Assembly (NCBI RefSeq): GCF_000330505.1
Contig: NW_004440352.1
Span: forward strand, 35,692-63,173
DNA length: 27,482 nt
Reading direction: 5' to 3'
Source: Entamoeba invadens IP1
Lineage: Eukaryota > Evosea > Mastigamoebida > Endamoebidae
This document shows, piece after piece, positions 19,768 to 27,482 of the stretch (position 1 is the stretch's first letter; each line of letters opens with the position of its first letter). The notes under the pieces are model-generated. The model was given only the letters and a program-made list of their open reading frames with translations. It did no database searches and was not told the origin of the DNA. A program made the translations under genes and the position numbers.

Positions 19768-21835
19768 TCATTGGCAGTTTTGAATTTTCAATAAGTCTCG
19801 ACTCTCGTCTGATCTTTTTAATGCTTTTTTTCTAAGTGATTCATCCTTTAATATGGGTCCTAAAGATGTCATACACAACTTGATTGCTTCTTCACTAACA
19901 TAATCCTCGATCTTCCGGCAACTTTCCTTTATCACTTCACATACAACGCTCAACGCTTTTGTCAATCTTGGTACAAGTCCACATGCAATAAAAGAAGAAA
20001 TAATATTCTTCGAAGTTGTGACTTTTCCCCATGCATTCACGATTGTTAAAATCTGAATTGCATTGTATGACAATTCCAAATAATCTTCTCCAGAAAAGGT
20101 GGAATCTGTTGAGCACATGCGTTTTTGGCTACCAAAGATGCCAACATCTAACATCTGTAGTAGGTGTGAAGAGTGCGTTGGCATGAGTAAAACGCGAACG
20201 TTGTTATCAGTTAAAATTTTAATTGCAGATACACTCACGTGTGATCCATAACGATCCATTATGAGTGCTACTTTACCATGATAATTTAATTTTTTTTCTT
20301 TTATATTCAATTGATGGTATAAATACACATTGAAGCCACTCGTTGAACAAAACTTTTGTCATGAATGACTTTCTTGCATACTTCAGACAAACTCTGTCTT
20401 TTGTTATTCCGTTCACTAATAATTCTTTTTCCACAGACAAAGTAGGAACAATGAAGAATAGCGGAAGTGATGAACTGTCCATACAAATAGTACCCAACAT
20501 TGTTTGTCTTTTTTCCTCCCTGGAAATTGGCACGTTCACATTGGATGTACCGTCTCTGGCAGATATTATCACAGTGTGATCCATTTGATCCACCCATTTT
20601 TGGAACCCCGACTCATCACAATTAAATATAAAGGCGGTCGGAATTCCACTAATTTCATTATCAAGTATTTCAAAATAACAATTAATTTGTTCCATGTTCA
20701 CTGTAACTCTTTCTTCTTCCATTATTTGACCTTTTGCAGTTTGTATTCTTTTTTCTTTTGCGACGAAACAATAGAGACTTTTTGCGTTAATGTCTTCGCG
20801 ATCGAGGTCGTTGATTATAAACGACATCATGTCGTTATAAGTCGCAGGATCGTTACTCTTTTCTCTTTGTTTAACAAACTCGACAATCAATGTCGATTCG
20901 AACTCACTAAACAATGACCCTCTACCTGACTTGCCTCGCTGCTCTTTTACCAATTTAATTTGTCTCTTCCACACCTCTTTTGACAAATTTGTTGTCAAAC
21001 TTGAATAAAATTCGTCACTTTTAATTCCTAATTTCTTTGTCATGTATTCTTTACATCTAAACAACTGAATTCGTCTATTCGGAGCAGCTTTGTTTCTTCC
21101 AAGTTTGAAAAATCTGGTTAATGTGTCGAGCACATAATCATAAAGGTCTACTCTGTTGATCTTTTCAAGATAATCCATTAGTTTATCACAATCAAATTCG
21201 GCATCTGATAGACAAGGTTCAATCTGAATGTCTCTGTTAAAGGACGGGTCAATTTCCTCCATTGATAATGAAGATTCTTCGTGTCCCTCTGTGTGGTCAT
21301 TTTTGTCTTCGTCAACTTCATCAACTCTTTCTACATAGTTAATAATATCAATAGCATCATCATTGTTGACGTGTATTTCAGGACTTTGTTGTGTTTGAGG
21401 AACAACATTTTGTATTGGATTCGAAACAACACGTTCCCCCGGGAGTGGACATCTCAACTGTTTTAATATATAATACAGTTGGTTAAATCCATGATGTTTC
21501 TGTTCATAACTCTTTAGGATTGTTAAACAATTAACAATGTGGGTGTTAATTTCTTTGATGTCGAGCATACTGCAATACGCTTTATGTGATGCTTCAAGCA
21601 ATTCTTCGATTACTTTACATTGACACTTGAAGTACTCCAAAGTTTCTGCCATATCTGTGGTGGTGTAATTGGGTAGATTGTTGTAATTAGATAAACTTCT
21701 ATTGACATGTGCATACAATTGTATATTCAGTTTATTATACAAATCCTGTATATACTGGAATGTTTCGGCTTTAACATCTAAATTATAAATTGGTCGAAAG
21801 ACATTTTCAAAGTTAATGGGAGTCGAACCAAACAA
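19768..21835 (-). pseudogene. Pogo/Tigger-like DDE transposase, split by a +1 frameshift
   Basis: The protein binds its own inverted repeats and cuts and pastes the element. The first frame (20273-21835) has an acidic linker (EDKNDHTEGHEESS), a basic segment likely in the DNA-binding region (GRNKAAPNRRIQLFRCKEYM) and the first catalytic Asp in FIFNCDESGF (about residue 407). The second frame (19768-20328) has the other two in ALIMDRYGSH and SHLLQMLDVGIFG, 35 residues apart. This is the DDE_1 triad and the pogo/Tigger signature SSHLLQxLDVG. The frames join across A8 in GAAAAAAAATT near 20290-20297, where one base too many puts SW-stop after KIKL. No ATG starts the frame: in-frame sequence extends upstream to a TAA at about 21890 without one, and the first ATG is at about residue 62 (21652). 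The true start or a small intron is therefore unresolved. Confidence 0.85.
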
Positions 21836-22151
21836 TGTCCATATGTCCCAATATCCAAGTGTTGGTATGGGTGATGTATTCAGTTGTTATTTCAAGTTTT
21901 CAAATGTGTTTATATATTATTTCTTATTATCACAGTTTCATTTTAAGTTAAGTTGATTTTTGCAAGAAAAGGGGGAATAATAGAACAAAAGAAAATTTTG
22001 TTTTAACAAAATTAAAAATAATATTTACTAAAAGAAACTATATTTTTTATTATAGTTGAAAACTGATGGTAAAAAATGTTGAATTTGTCTTTGATTTAAA
22101 TTTTTGATAAAATCGTTTTTGATTCTAAAAATATAAAACTAAAAGGATTAG

Positions 22152-22185
22152 GTTTGGAGAAAGGACAACGTTGTTTGACTGACTC
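22152..22185 (-). repeat. Right terminal inverted repeat of the pogo-like transposon
   Basis: This is the inverted copy of the left repeat with one mismatch at position 7 (G for T). It ends GACTGACTC before TA 22186-22187. Confidence 0.85.
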
Positions 22186-22242
22186 TAATATTATTACGTT
22201 TTAATCAAATTCCAATAAAAATGGATGATAATTTTTTTTGCT

Positions 22243-22408
22243 AAACGTTGTCTGCCGATTTTTAGACCATTATAAATGGAATATATTGGGATTTTTTTGA
22301 AAACCCCCAAAATCATTGTTTCAATATTATTCTGTTTTTTTCGTTTTTCCCTAATTCCCGTTTTTTAAAACAAAAATCAATTATTTATTTGTCAATAAGA
22401 CAACGTTT
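22243..22408. mobile_element. MITE copy B, 166 bp
   Basis: It begins AAACGTTGTCT and ends AGACAACGTTT, an 11-bp inverted pair. The interior aligns with MITE copy A (11877-13080), including TGGAAxATATxGGGAT and CCTAATTCC. It lies 57 bp outside the right end of the pogo-like transposon, with which it shares the AACGTTGTC core. Confidence 0.6.
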
Positions 22409-22554
22409 GGGGAACACACAATGTTGTTCGATTTTAAACGGGTGTGATCATTTCTATTGTGCTAATAGATCTGAAAACCATTTTTTCAAAAACTTATTGT
22501 TGATAATTACATGAAAATAGTGTTATTTAATTTATTTATTATTGTTTTAAATTA

Positions 22555-23303
22555 AAGTCAGTCTGGAAACCTTATTTATTCCAAAAACCTTATTTATCGA
22601 CAAAAATAGGTTATTTTTTGTTATTTGGTTTTGTTTTTCAATTTTATTTTTTTTCGTTTGAAATCTTTGTTTTTTCAATCAAAACGAACTTAAACAAATT
22701 GACCAATTCGATTTTTTACGCTCAAACATCGCGTATAACAACAAAAATGGTGCCGTTGTTGTAAAAATGGTTGGGCGGATTTTTTGTGTGTAAAATGATA
22801 CATACAATACGAGAATTTGACAACAACCAACTTCTATTTCATCAAATAAAAATAAAAAACAACGATACAAATCATAATTGAAAAGAACACCACGATTGGC
22901 AGACTCGAACATCGAATTGCAGTTTAGTGGTCGATTAAAAGCCGTTCCTTCGAAATAGTTCTGGCTGCGTGGACGTCATTTCGCTCTCCGAAAGAGTACA
23001 CCAAAGTTGAAAAAGTACTCACGCCTAAAAGCGAAAATCTTCAAAAAATGATCCAAAAAACTCAGTTTGTTTTGTGTATTTTCCCGTTAATTTGGGATAA
23101 TAACACCATTATTATCACCATTTATTGACAAACAGAAAAAATGAAATGATTGGCTAAATGACTTCAAAACCATTTATGTTTTGGTTGTGTTATTGGAAAA
23201 TAGTTTAAATAATACTAATATTAATTAAACATCCCAAAAATGCTTTTTTTTCATAGGAAAATAAATAAGGTTTTTGATATAAATAAGGTTTCCAGACTGA
23301 CTT
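22555..23303. mobile_element. Non-autonomous Tc1/mariner-type element, 749 bp
   Basis: Terminal inverted repeats of 43 bp (41 matching) start AAGTCAGTCTGGAAACC and contain ACCTTATTTAT twice in direct orientation. TA dinucleotides flank both ends (22553-22554 and 23304-23305). There is no transposase. A GC-richer core at 22890-23030 reads, on the minus strand, as FGERNDVHAARTISKERLL then a stop and TAIRCSSLPIVVFFS. This may be a captured gene piece. The terminal (A/G)AGTCAGTC resembles the end of the neighbouring pogo-like transposon. Confidence 0.7.
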
Positions 23304-23734
23304 TATTATGTTTTTCTACACACATAAAAACATAAAAAATAAAATGACACCACAATTGTAATCGAAGAGAAAAAAATAACACGATTCAACAATTACTAAT
23401 TAATAATCTAATATATTAATTTATATAATTGGATTTATTTTAATCCTATCCACATCCATTGTAAAAACAGATTAAAATATAAATTTGTAAATATTTTGAA
23501 TTTGTAAAATATAATTTTAAACTTAATATATAAACTGTTTTTAAAAGTCTGTATAGTGGTGCAGGGTCGGCCAAACGATCATGTTATTGGAAATAAACTT
23601 AAAAACCATTAAAATGGTAAATATTATTATCATTTTTGAAAAACAAAAAGAAAATGACAAAACACAATTATTTATACCATATGATAAAATGAAGAAAAAT
23701 AAAACGATAATTTATATTAAACACAATGGTGTTT

Positions 23735-24549
23735 TTAACCTTACGATGGTGCCATAATAACAAAATATATAATATTTTTTTGACAAACTCGAGTGGCGCC
23801 CTTGTTATTCAAATATTATTTTCAAAAAATCATGTAAAACAAACAAAACAAAAAACAATAATACAATTGCAAATTATATTAATAACTAAAGTCTTATCAT
23901 TTGTTAACCAAATATCATTTAATGTATGTAGGACATGTAATATCACAGTGTATATAAGCAACACAATATAAAAATAAATTTAATGAAAAAAATATCAAAG
24001 ATATATTCAACACAGAAAGAACAGGGTGTCTATATACATGTATACTCTTGGAAAAAAATATAGAATTTGGTGTAATGTAGACTCCTTCCTACAAGAGGAT
24101 GAAATATTTTTATTTCATCCTCCTGTTATAGACTTCAATGTTGATATATTCACTAATTTCAACGAATATTTCACTATTGAAACGAAAGATATGATTTTTT
24201 TAAATACATACTCCGTCGTTAGTAAACACCATGTCGGAACTTATACCAATCGAGCAAAGAACAAAAGTTGAATAGTTAGGAACATGTAAACTTTGTCGTC
24301 ATTAATGTAAATCAAGAAAAGTGGTTGCTATGTTTTATGTCAACCGATGTATCCTTTACATTACATTTTATTGTTTGATTTGATTGTTCAAATAAATTGG
24401 TCATAAATCAAAAATAGTCTATTATTTACAGTTTTGAGTTTTTTTGGTTAATATTATATTAAAAATTAAAAATATAAATATAAATTACCAAAAAACAATT
24501 ATTGAAAATAAATGATATTTAAATTACACAAACACCATCGTAAGGTTAA
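23735..24549. mobile_element. TTAA-flanked piggyBac-like element, 807 bp between TTAAs, nested in the hAT-like element
   Basis: TTAA (23735-23738) is followed by CCTTACGATGGTG. CACCATCGTAAGG is followed by TTAA (24546-24549). The 13-bp inverted repeats are perfect and TTAA is duplicated, the hallmark of piggyBac. The interior holds a short piggyBac-like coding remnant, so this looks like an internally deleted or decayed autonomous copy. Confidence 0.7.
24026..24400 (+). pseudogene. Possible piggyBac transposase C-terminal remnant
   Basis: An open frame at 24026-24271 contains FNVDIFTNFNEYFTIETKDM. Overlapping frames then give LIPIEQRTKVE, GTCKLCRH (24279-24302), CKSRK and, in a further frame, SGCYVLCQPMYPLHY (about 24320-24364). 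The Cys pairs followed by Leu-Cys and a terminal His recall the C-terminal cysteine-rich domain of piggyBac transposases. The position inside a TTAA element supports the reading. Several stops and frame changes make it non-functional. The identification depends on a short motif and its context. Confidence 0.4.
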
Positions 24550-25351
24550 ATTTCTTTTAAATACAATAATATCAATATTTTTTGTGTCGATTTAATTGTA
24601 CACCAAACCCTTTCAATTATATAATTTGATGTAAATAAAACAAATTCAAAGCTGCGTTTGTATATTTTTTTGTTTTCGGTTCAATGAATAATTATTATTT
24701 GACTGATTATTATCATATTTTGAATTATCGTTTTCATTTAAAAGATTATCTAAAGATATATTTTACTAATTTTTTGAAAGTAAAAGGTTTATTTTAATCA
24801 AAAAATTCATTGTTTGTTTTGTATTATTGCAAATAATAATAAATATACTAAATACTGCAATTTGATTGATTCATTGACACTTTATTTTTAAATGGAAGTA
24901 AATGAACAAATCAAAACCCATGTTAATAATTCATCTTCATGTATCTTTTGAAAAATATTGTATATCAATTTAAAAAATATTATATCAAATGTTAAAATCA
25001 CTAAAGTTATCTATAATAATTTTTGTTGTTTAAAAGTATCTACTGTCTCTTCAAGTATTATAATGAGTGAATAATGTTATTTAATTCAAATAACTTTGTA
25101 ACGGAATATTTCACGTGTTTTTAACTTATCAAACATTGTTCTTAAAAACTAAAATTTTACACAATATAATGATAATTTGATCACAATAAAAATTGTTTAA
25201 ATCGTTAACTATAGTTTTAACATTTTTTTAAACATTTTACACAAAAAACTTTTTGAATTTTTTGTTGACAATATGCTAAAACTAAAAATAAACTGACACG
25301 TATTAGAGATTGTCACGGAGTTATTTAAAAATTGGGTATTGGCCGACCCTG

Positions 25352-26205
25352 TGTGGTGTTACGTTTTTTGCATTTATTTTGTTTATTATTTTGGGGAATC
25401 AGTTTTTTGTAATAAATATTTCTTATTTTTTTACCAAATAATAAAAAGAAAAACAGTTTTCAATAAATATTTTTTTACTTGAAATAATTATAAACATTAA
25501 AAAAATCCACAAAAAATTTTGAAATAACTGGATTTTAGTTTCTGAAAAACACGTAACTGTTTCTAAATATGCATTTATTACAAAAGCAAATAAACTTAAT
25601 GTCAATCTATTTCATTATTAAACATTTCATTAATTAATAAAATATTTACAAAACAGAAGCTTAGTTCAATAATTAGTATGCTTAATAGTGTTTTCACAAT
25701 AACAATAAAAATATCAAAATAATTTGATAACTTATCTTTGTTGGGTTTTATGAAGTCGACATTTTTAAGCATTTAATTGAGAACATCTTATTTAAAATAT
25801 CCAATAACAAAACAATATTTTTTATGCATTATTGTTTTTCTTGTGTTGCCAATTGATTTATGTCTGTCAAAATTATCAAACATTTGCTGTAATTTGTTAT
25901 TTTTGGTGTTTTTTGGAACTCTTTATTTCATTATTTTTTATTCAGAATACATAACCACATTTTTTTTAATTGAAAAATAATTTTTAATGAGAGTAATATT
26001 CGATTAAAACTCGACACGAACAACATCATTCCAATTCACTTAAACGTTAATTGTTGTGCTTTTATGCCAACAATGCTGTGTATATGTTGTGAAGTATTGA
26101 GTTGTGGTCAAATCAAATAATGGGATCGTTTTTTTAAAGGCCGGCTAATATTCCAACATTTTCCCGAATTTGTACGAAAATAATTAAACGGTAGTGGTAT
26201 TTTTT
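25352..26205. other. AT-rich intergenic DNA, no supported gene
   Basis: A 67-codon hydrophobic frame (25777-25980) lacks an ATG and may simply reflect T-rich sequence. A 26-codon Cys-rich frame near 26040-26120 (LNVNCCAFMPTMLCICCEVL) is too short to call. Nothing else was seen. Confidence 0.45.
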
Positions 26206-26253
26206 TCAAAATAAAGTCGGTACTTTCGATTTTTTGTTTATTATTTTTTTGGG

Positions 26254-26279
26254 AAAAATAAAAAATAAAAAATAAAAAA
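26254..26279. repeat. Heptamer tandem repeat (AAAAATA), just over 3.5 units
   Basis: Three consecutive AAAAATA units plus AAAAA lie between GGG and CGGG, inside the left arm of the inverted-repeat element. Confidence 0.8.
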
Positions 26280-26574
26280 CGGGACTTTAGGAAGTTCTAA
26301 AAATATGACAGTACAGACTTTTGAATAACAGTTAATTATTAATAATTTATCATGTTATTTATAATAGTTTTATAATTATAATTGTTATATATAATAGTAA
26401 CAATCATCAGACATAATTTTGACACAATAACACATCAACAATCATATCTTTACTACAACGTGATGTCATCGAAGTGATAAGTGATCACATTGATATAACA
26501 ATGTTGTGCAATTAAAAATATATTGTATTTTATGTATAATTATAACAAAAATGGTATAATCACCCTTTTTTATA

Positions 26575-26778
26575 ATGTTATCATTATCGAAGATACATAG
26601 TGTTTGTAATAAAGCGCGTTTCGACCGAAATACACAGTTTGAATTAAAACAAAACAAATAAGCATCTAATTTATATAAACAGAAACAAGCTGGTTTAGTG
26701 AATGATGATGAAATGATTATATGTGATATAATTGATGTAAACTGTATTTCAAAAGTAAGTACTACCGCTAAAAATTGA
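26575..26778 (+). pseudogene. Coding remnant inside the inverted-repeat element, unidentified
   Basis: An ATG-initiated frame reads KIHSVCNKARFDRNTQFELK, a TAA at 26659-26661, then ASNLYKQKQAGLVNDDEMII and CDIIDVNCISKVS before TGA 26776-26778. The single stop sits in otherwise protein-like sequence of 67 codons. It lies wholly inside the inverted-repeat element, so it may be a captured gene piece or a shred of a transposase. The family was not recognised. Confidence 0.3.
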
Positions 26779-27102
26779 GAAACTATTATTAGCTGTTTTC
26801 CCGTTTTATTGTTATTAAAGACTTTGTTTTATTATTTATCTTTTAAAAAAAACAAAAAACGGTACCGACTTTTTTGACCTAAAAAAACAAACAAATTATA
26901 TTATTTTCGTAATTTTTCGGGCATTTGTCGAAACGTTGGGAAGTCTTTTGCAATTTTTCTAAGACAGTTATTTCTTTTCGAGTCAAAATAATGAAAACAA
27001 TTTGAATACATATAAAAAAAACAAACAAACATCCTCTGAAGACGAACAAAGAAATGATAAAACGAGTTCAAAAAGAAAAAAATAAAAAAAATTGATAACG
27101 GA

Positions 27103-27482
27103 TTAAAGCAAGTGTCCGATAAATTCGCCGTTGTTTTCCTTGCACAATTCAAACCTCTTTGGAATCGACATTATGTAGTTATCAATTGTCTCAAGAGGTA
27201 TTGAATCCCAAGCCCTTTCAAGAGCCTCTTTGAGTTCTTCAATGTTCTCGAAGATTTCCTTTTCTTTTCTTACTAAGGTGTCCAAGTATTGCCATAAGTG
27301 TTCAATTGGGCTGAGGTCGGGGCTATTTGCAGGCCATTCTTTCAGTAGTCGAACCATGAGCTTCGGGTCCAAGCCTTCAAACCATTCAATTGTGTTTTTC
27401 GCTGTGTGGGGTCTTGCACCATCTTGTTGAAACACCATCCCGTGTTTGTACACCTTCTTCGCGTTTTCAAACACTCTTGATT
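27103..27482 (-). CDS. Tc1/mariner-type transposase, C-terminal part (runs off the window)
   Basis: The protein cuts and joins DNA during transposition of a Tc1/mariner element. The visible 126 or so residues include the second catalytic Asp in VFQQDGARPHTA and the third acidic residue in WPANSPDLSPIEHLWQYLD, both hallmark Tc1-family motifs. The gene ends normally at TAA 27103-27105 after EFIGHLL. The N-terminal DNA-binding domain and first Asp lie beyond 27482; the frame is open to the edge. There are 39 residues between the second Asp and the Glu, longer than the 34 usual in Tc1 (DD34E), owing to an insertion around EGLDPKLMVRLL. The visible part has no lesion. About 220 bp of 3' sequence separates the stop from the inverted-repeat element on the left; the element's own terminal repeat was not defined. 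Confidence 0.85.
   Translation of the reverse strand, partial: SRVFENAKKVYKHGMVFQQDGARPHTAKNTIEWFEGLDPKLMVRLLKEWPANSPDLSPIEHLWQYLDTLVRKEKEIFENIEELKEALERAWDSIPLETIDNYIMSIPKRFELCKENNGEFIGHLL

Larger units (their letters stand above)
19062..22185 (-). mobile_element. Pogo/Tigger-like DNA transposon, 3124 bp, full length
   Basis: Terminal inverted repeats of 34 bp (33 matching) bound the element and begin GAGTCA(T/G)TCAAACAACG. TA dinucleotides immediately outside (19060-19061 and 22186-22187) are the target duplication expected of the IS630-Tc1-mariner group. The single minus-strand gene between them encodes a DDE-type transposase of the pogo/Tigger (DDE_1) kind. About 670 bp of 3' flank and 320 bp of 5' flank within the element are non-coding. 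Both ends and the transposase are present, but the gene carries a frameshift. The near-identity of the two ends suggests recent activity. Confidence 0.85.
23562..25351. mobile_element. hAT-like non-autonomous element, about 1.8 kb, carrying a nested insertion
   Basis: CAGGGTCGGCCAA at 23562-23574 and its inverse TTGGCCGACCCTG at 25339-25351 form 13-bp perfect inverted repeats. CAGGG ends are typical of hAT transposons. Flanks TAGTGGTG (left) and TGTGGTG (right) fit an 8-bp target duplication with one base lost. No hAT transposase is readable. Taking out the nested TTAA element leaves about 980 bp of AT-rich filler. Confidence 0.6.
26206..26878. mobile_element. Inverted-repeat element of about 670 bp, probably a MITE
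   Basis: The left end, 26206-26284, and the right end, about 26800-26878, are inverted relatives. Both carry TCAAAA(TA)AAGTCGGTAC, then TTTTTTGTTT, an A/T tract and AATAAAA(AA)CGGGA. The arms are about 75 bp with indels. The outer motif (A)AAGTCGGTAC resembles the AAGTCAGTC end of the element at 22555-23303. No target duplication is clear. It is directly followed by the 3' side of a Tc1-like transposase gene, so part of this could be that element's own end. Confidence 0.5.

Noticed and set aside
20343..20917. Plus-strand frames opposite the transposase
   Set aside because: They are antisense shadows of the transposase gene, with no independent motif.
22880..22985. Minus-strand tRNA-like B-box (GTTCGAGTC) in the 749-bp element
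   Set aside because: No acceptor stem, D-arm or matching anticodon stem could be drawn around it.
25777..25980. 67-codon hydrophobic plus-strand frame
   Set aside because: It lacks an ATG, its hydrophobicity follows from T-rich sequence, and it has no motif.
26901..27152. 83-codon minus-strand frame overlapping the end of the Tc1-like transposase
   Set aside because: It overlaps the real gene in another frame and the middle is Phe-rich filler; only the last 25 residues look protein-like.

Overview
This is an AT-rich, low-gene-density eukaryotic window. Its content points to the genus Entamoeba, most likely a reptile-type species such as E. invadens; this is inference from gene families, not from a database match. 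The pointers are a giant transmembrane kinase with an extracellular CXXC-repeat region (the Entamoeba TMK family), a BspA-like leucine-rich-repeat gene with 23-residue repeats, very short spacing between a TATTTAAA-type box and an ATG, and many cut-and-paste DNA transposons without LINE/SINE dominance.

Only one gene looks intact: the TMK receptor kinase on the minus strand at 14447-18517 (1356 residues). Other host genes are broken. A BspA-like LRR gene (10542-11731) has one early stop and one frameshift. An ADP-ribosylglycohydrolase gene (3750 to about 5050) still shows its signature motifs in several frames. A Cys/His-rich gene (13364-14192), and unidentified decayed frames near 3211-3740, 6990-7272, 9144-9296 and 9778-10139, complete the set. 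Two tRNA-like genes, a Leu(CAG)-like one on the minus strand and an Arg(TCT)-like one on the plus strand, both have degenerate arms.

The right half is a nested stack of DNA transposons. A 3124-bp pogo/Tigger-like element (19062-22185) has 34-bp terminal inverted repeats, TA duplications and a DDE transposase broken by a single-base frameshift in an A8 run. To its right lie a 166-bp MITE, a 749-bp element with 43-bp inverted repeats and TA duplications, and a 1.8-kb element with hAT-like CAGGGTCGG ends. Inside the last sits a TTAA-flanked piggyBac-like element. A further inverted-repeat element follows, and a Tc1/mariner-type transposase runs off the right edge. In the middle of the window a 1-kb TTAA-flanked element (12051-13054) has inserted into a second copy of the 166-bp MITE family. 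The two MITE halves can be recognised on either side, which independently supports the insertion boundaries.

The stretches 664-1866, 6197-6960, 7273-9143 and 25352-26205 are extremely AT-rich, and I see no supportable gene in them. The overall picture is a transposon-rich gene graveyard around one surviving surface-receptor kinase.
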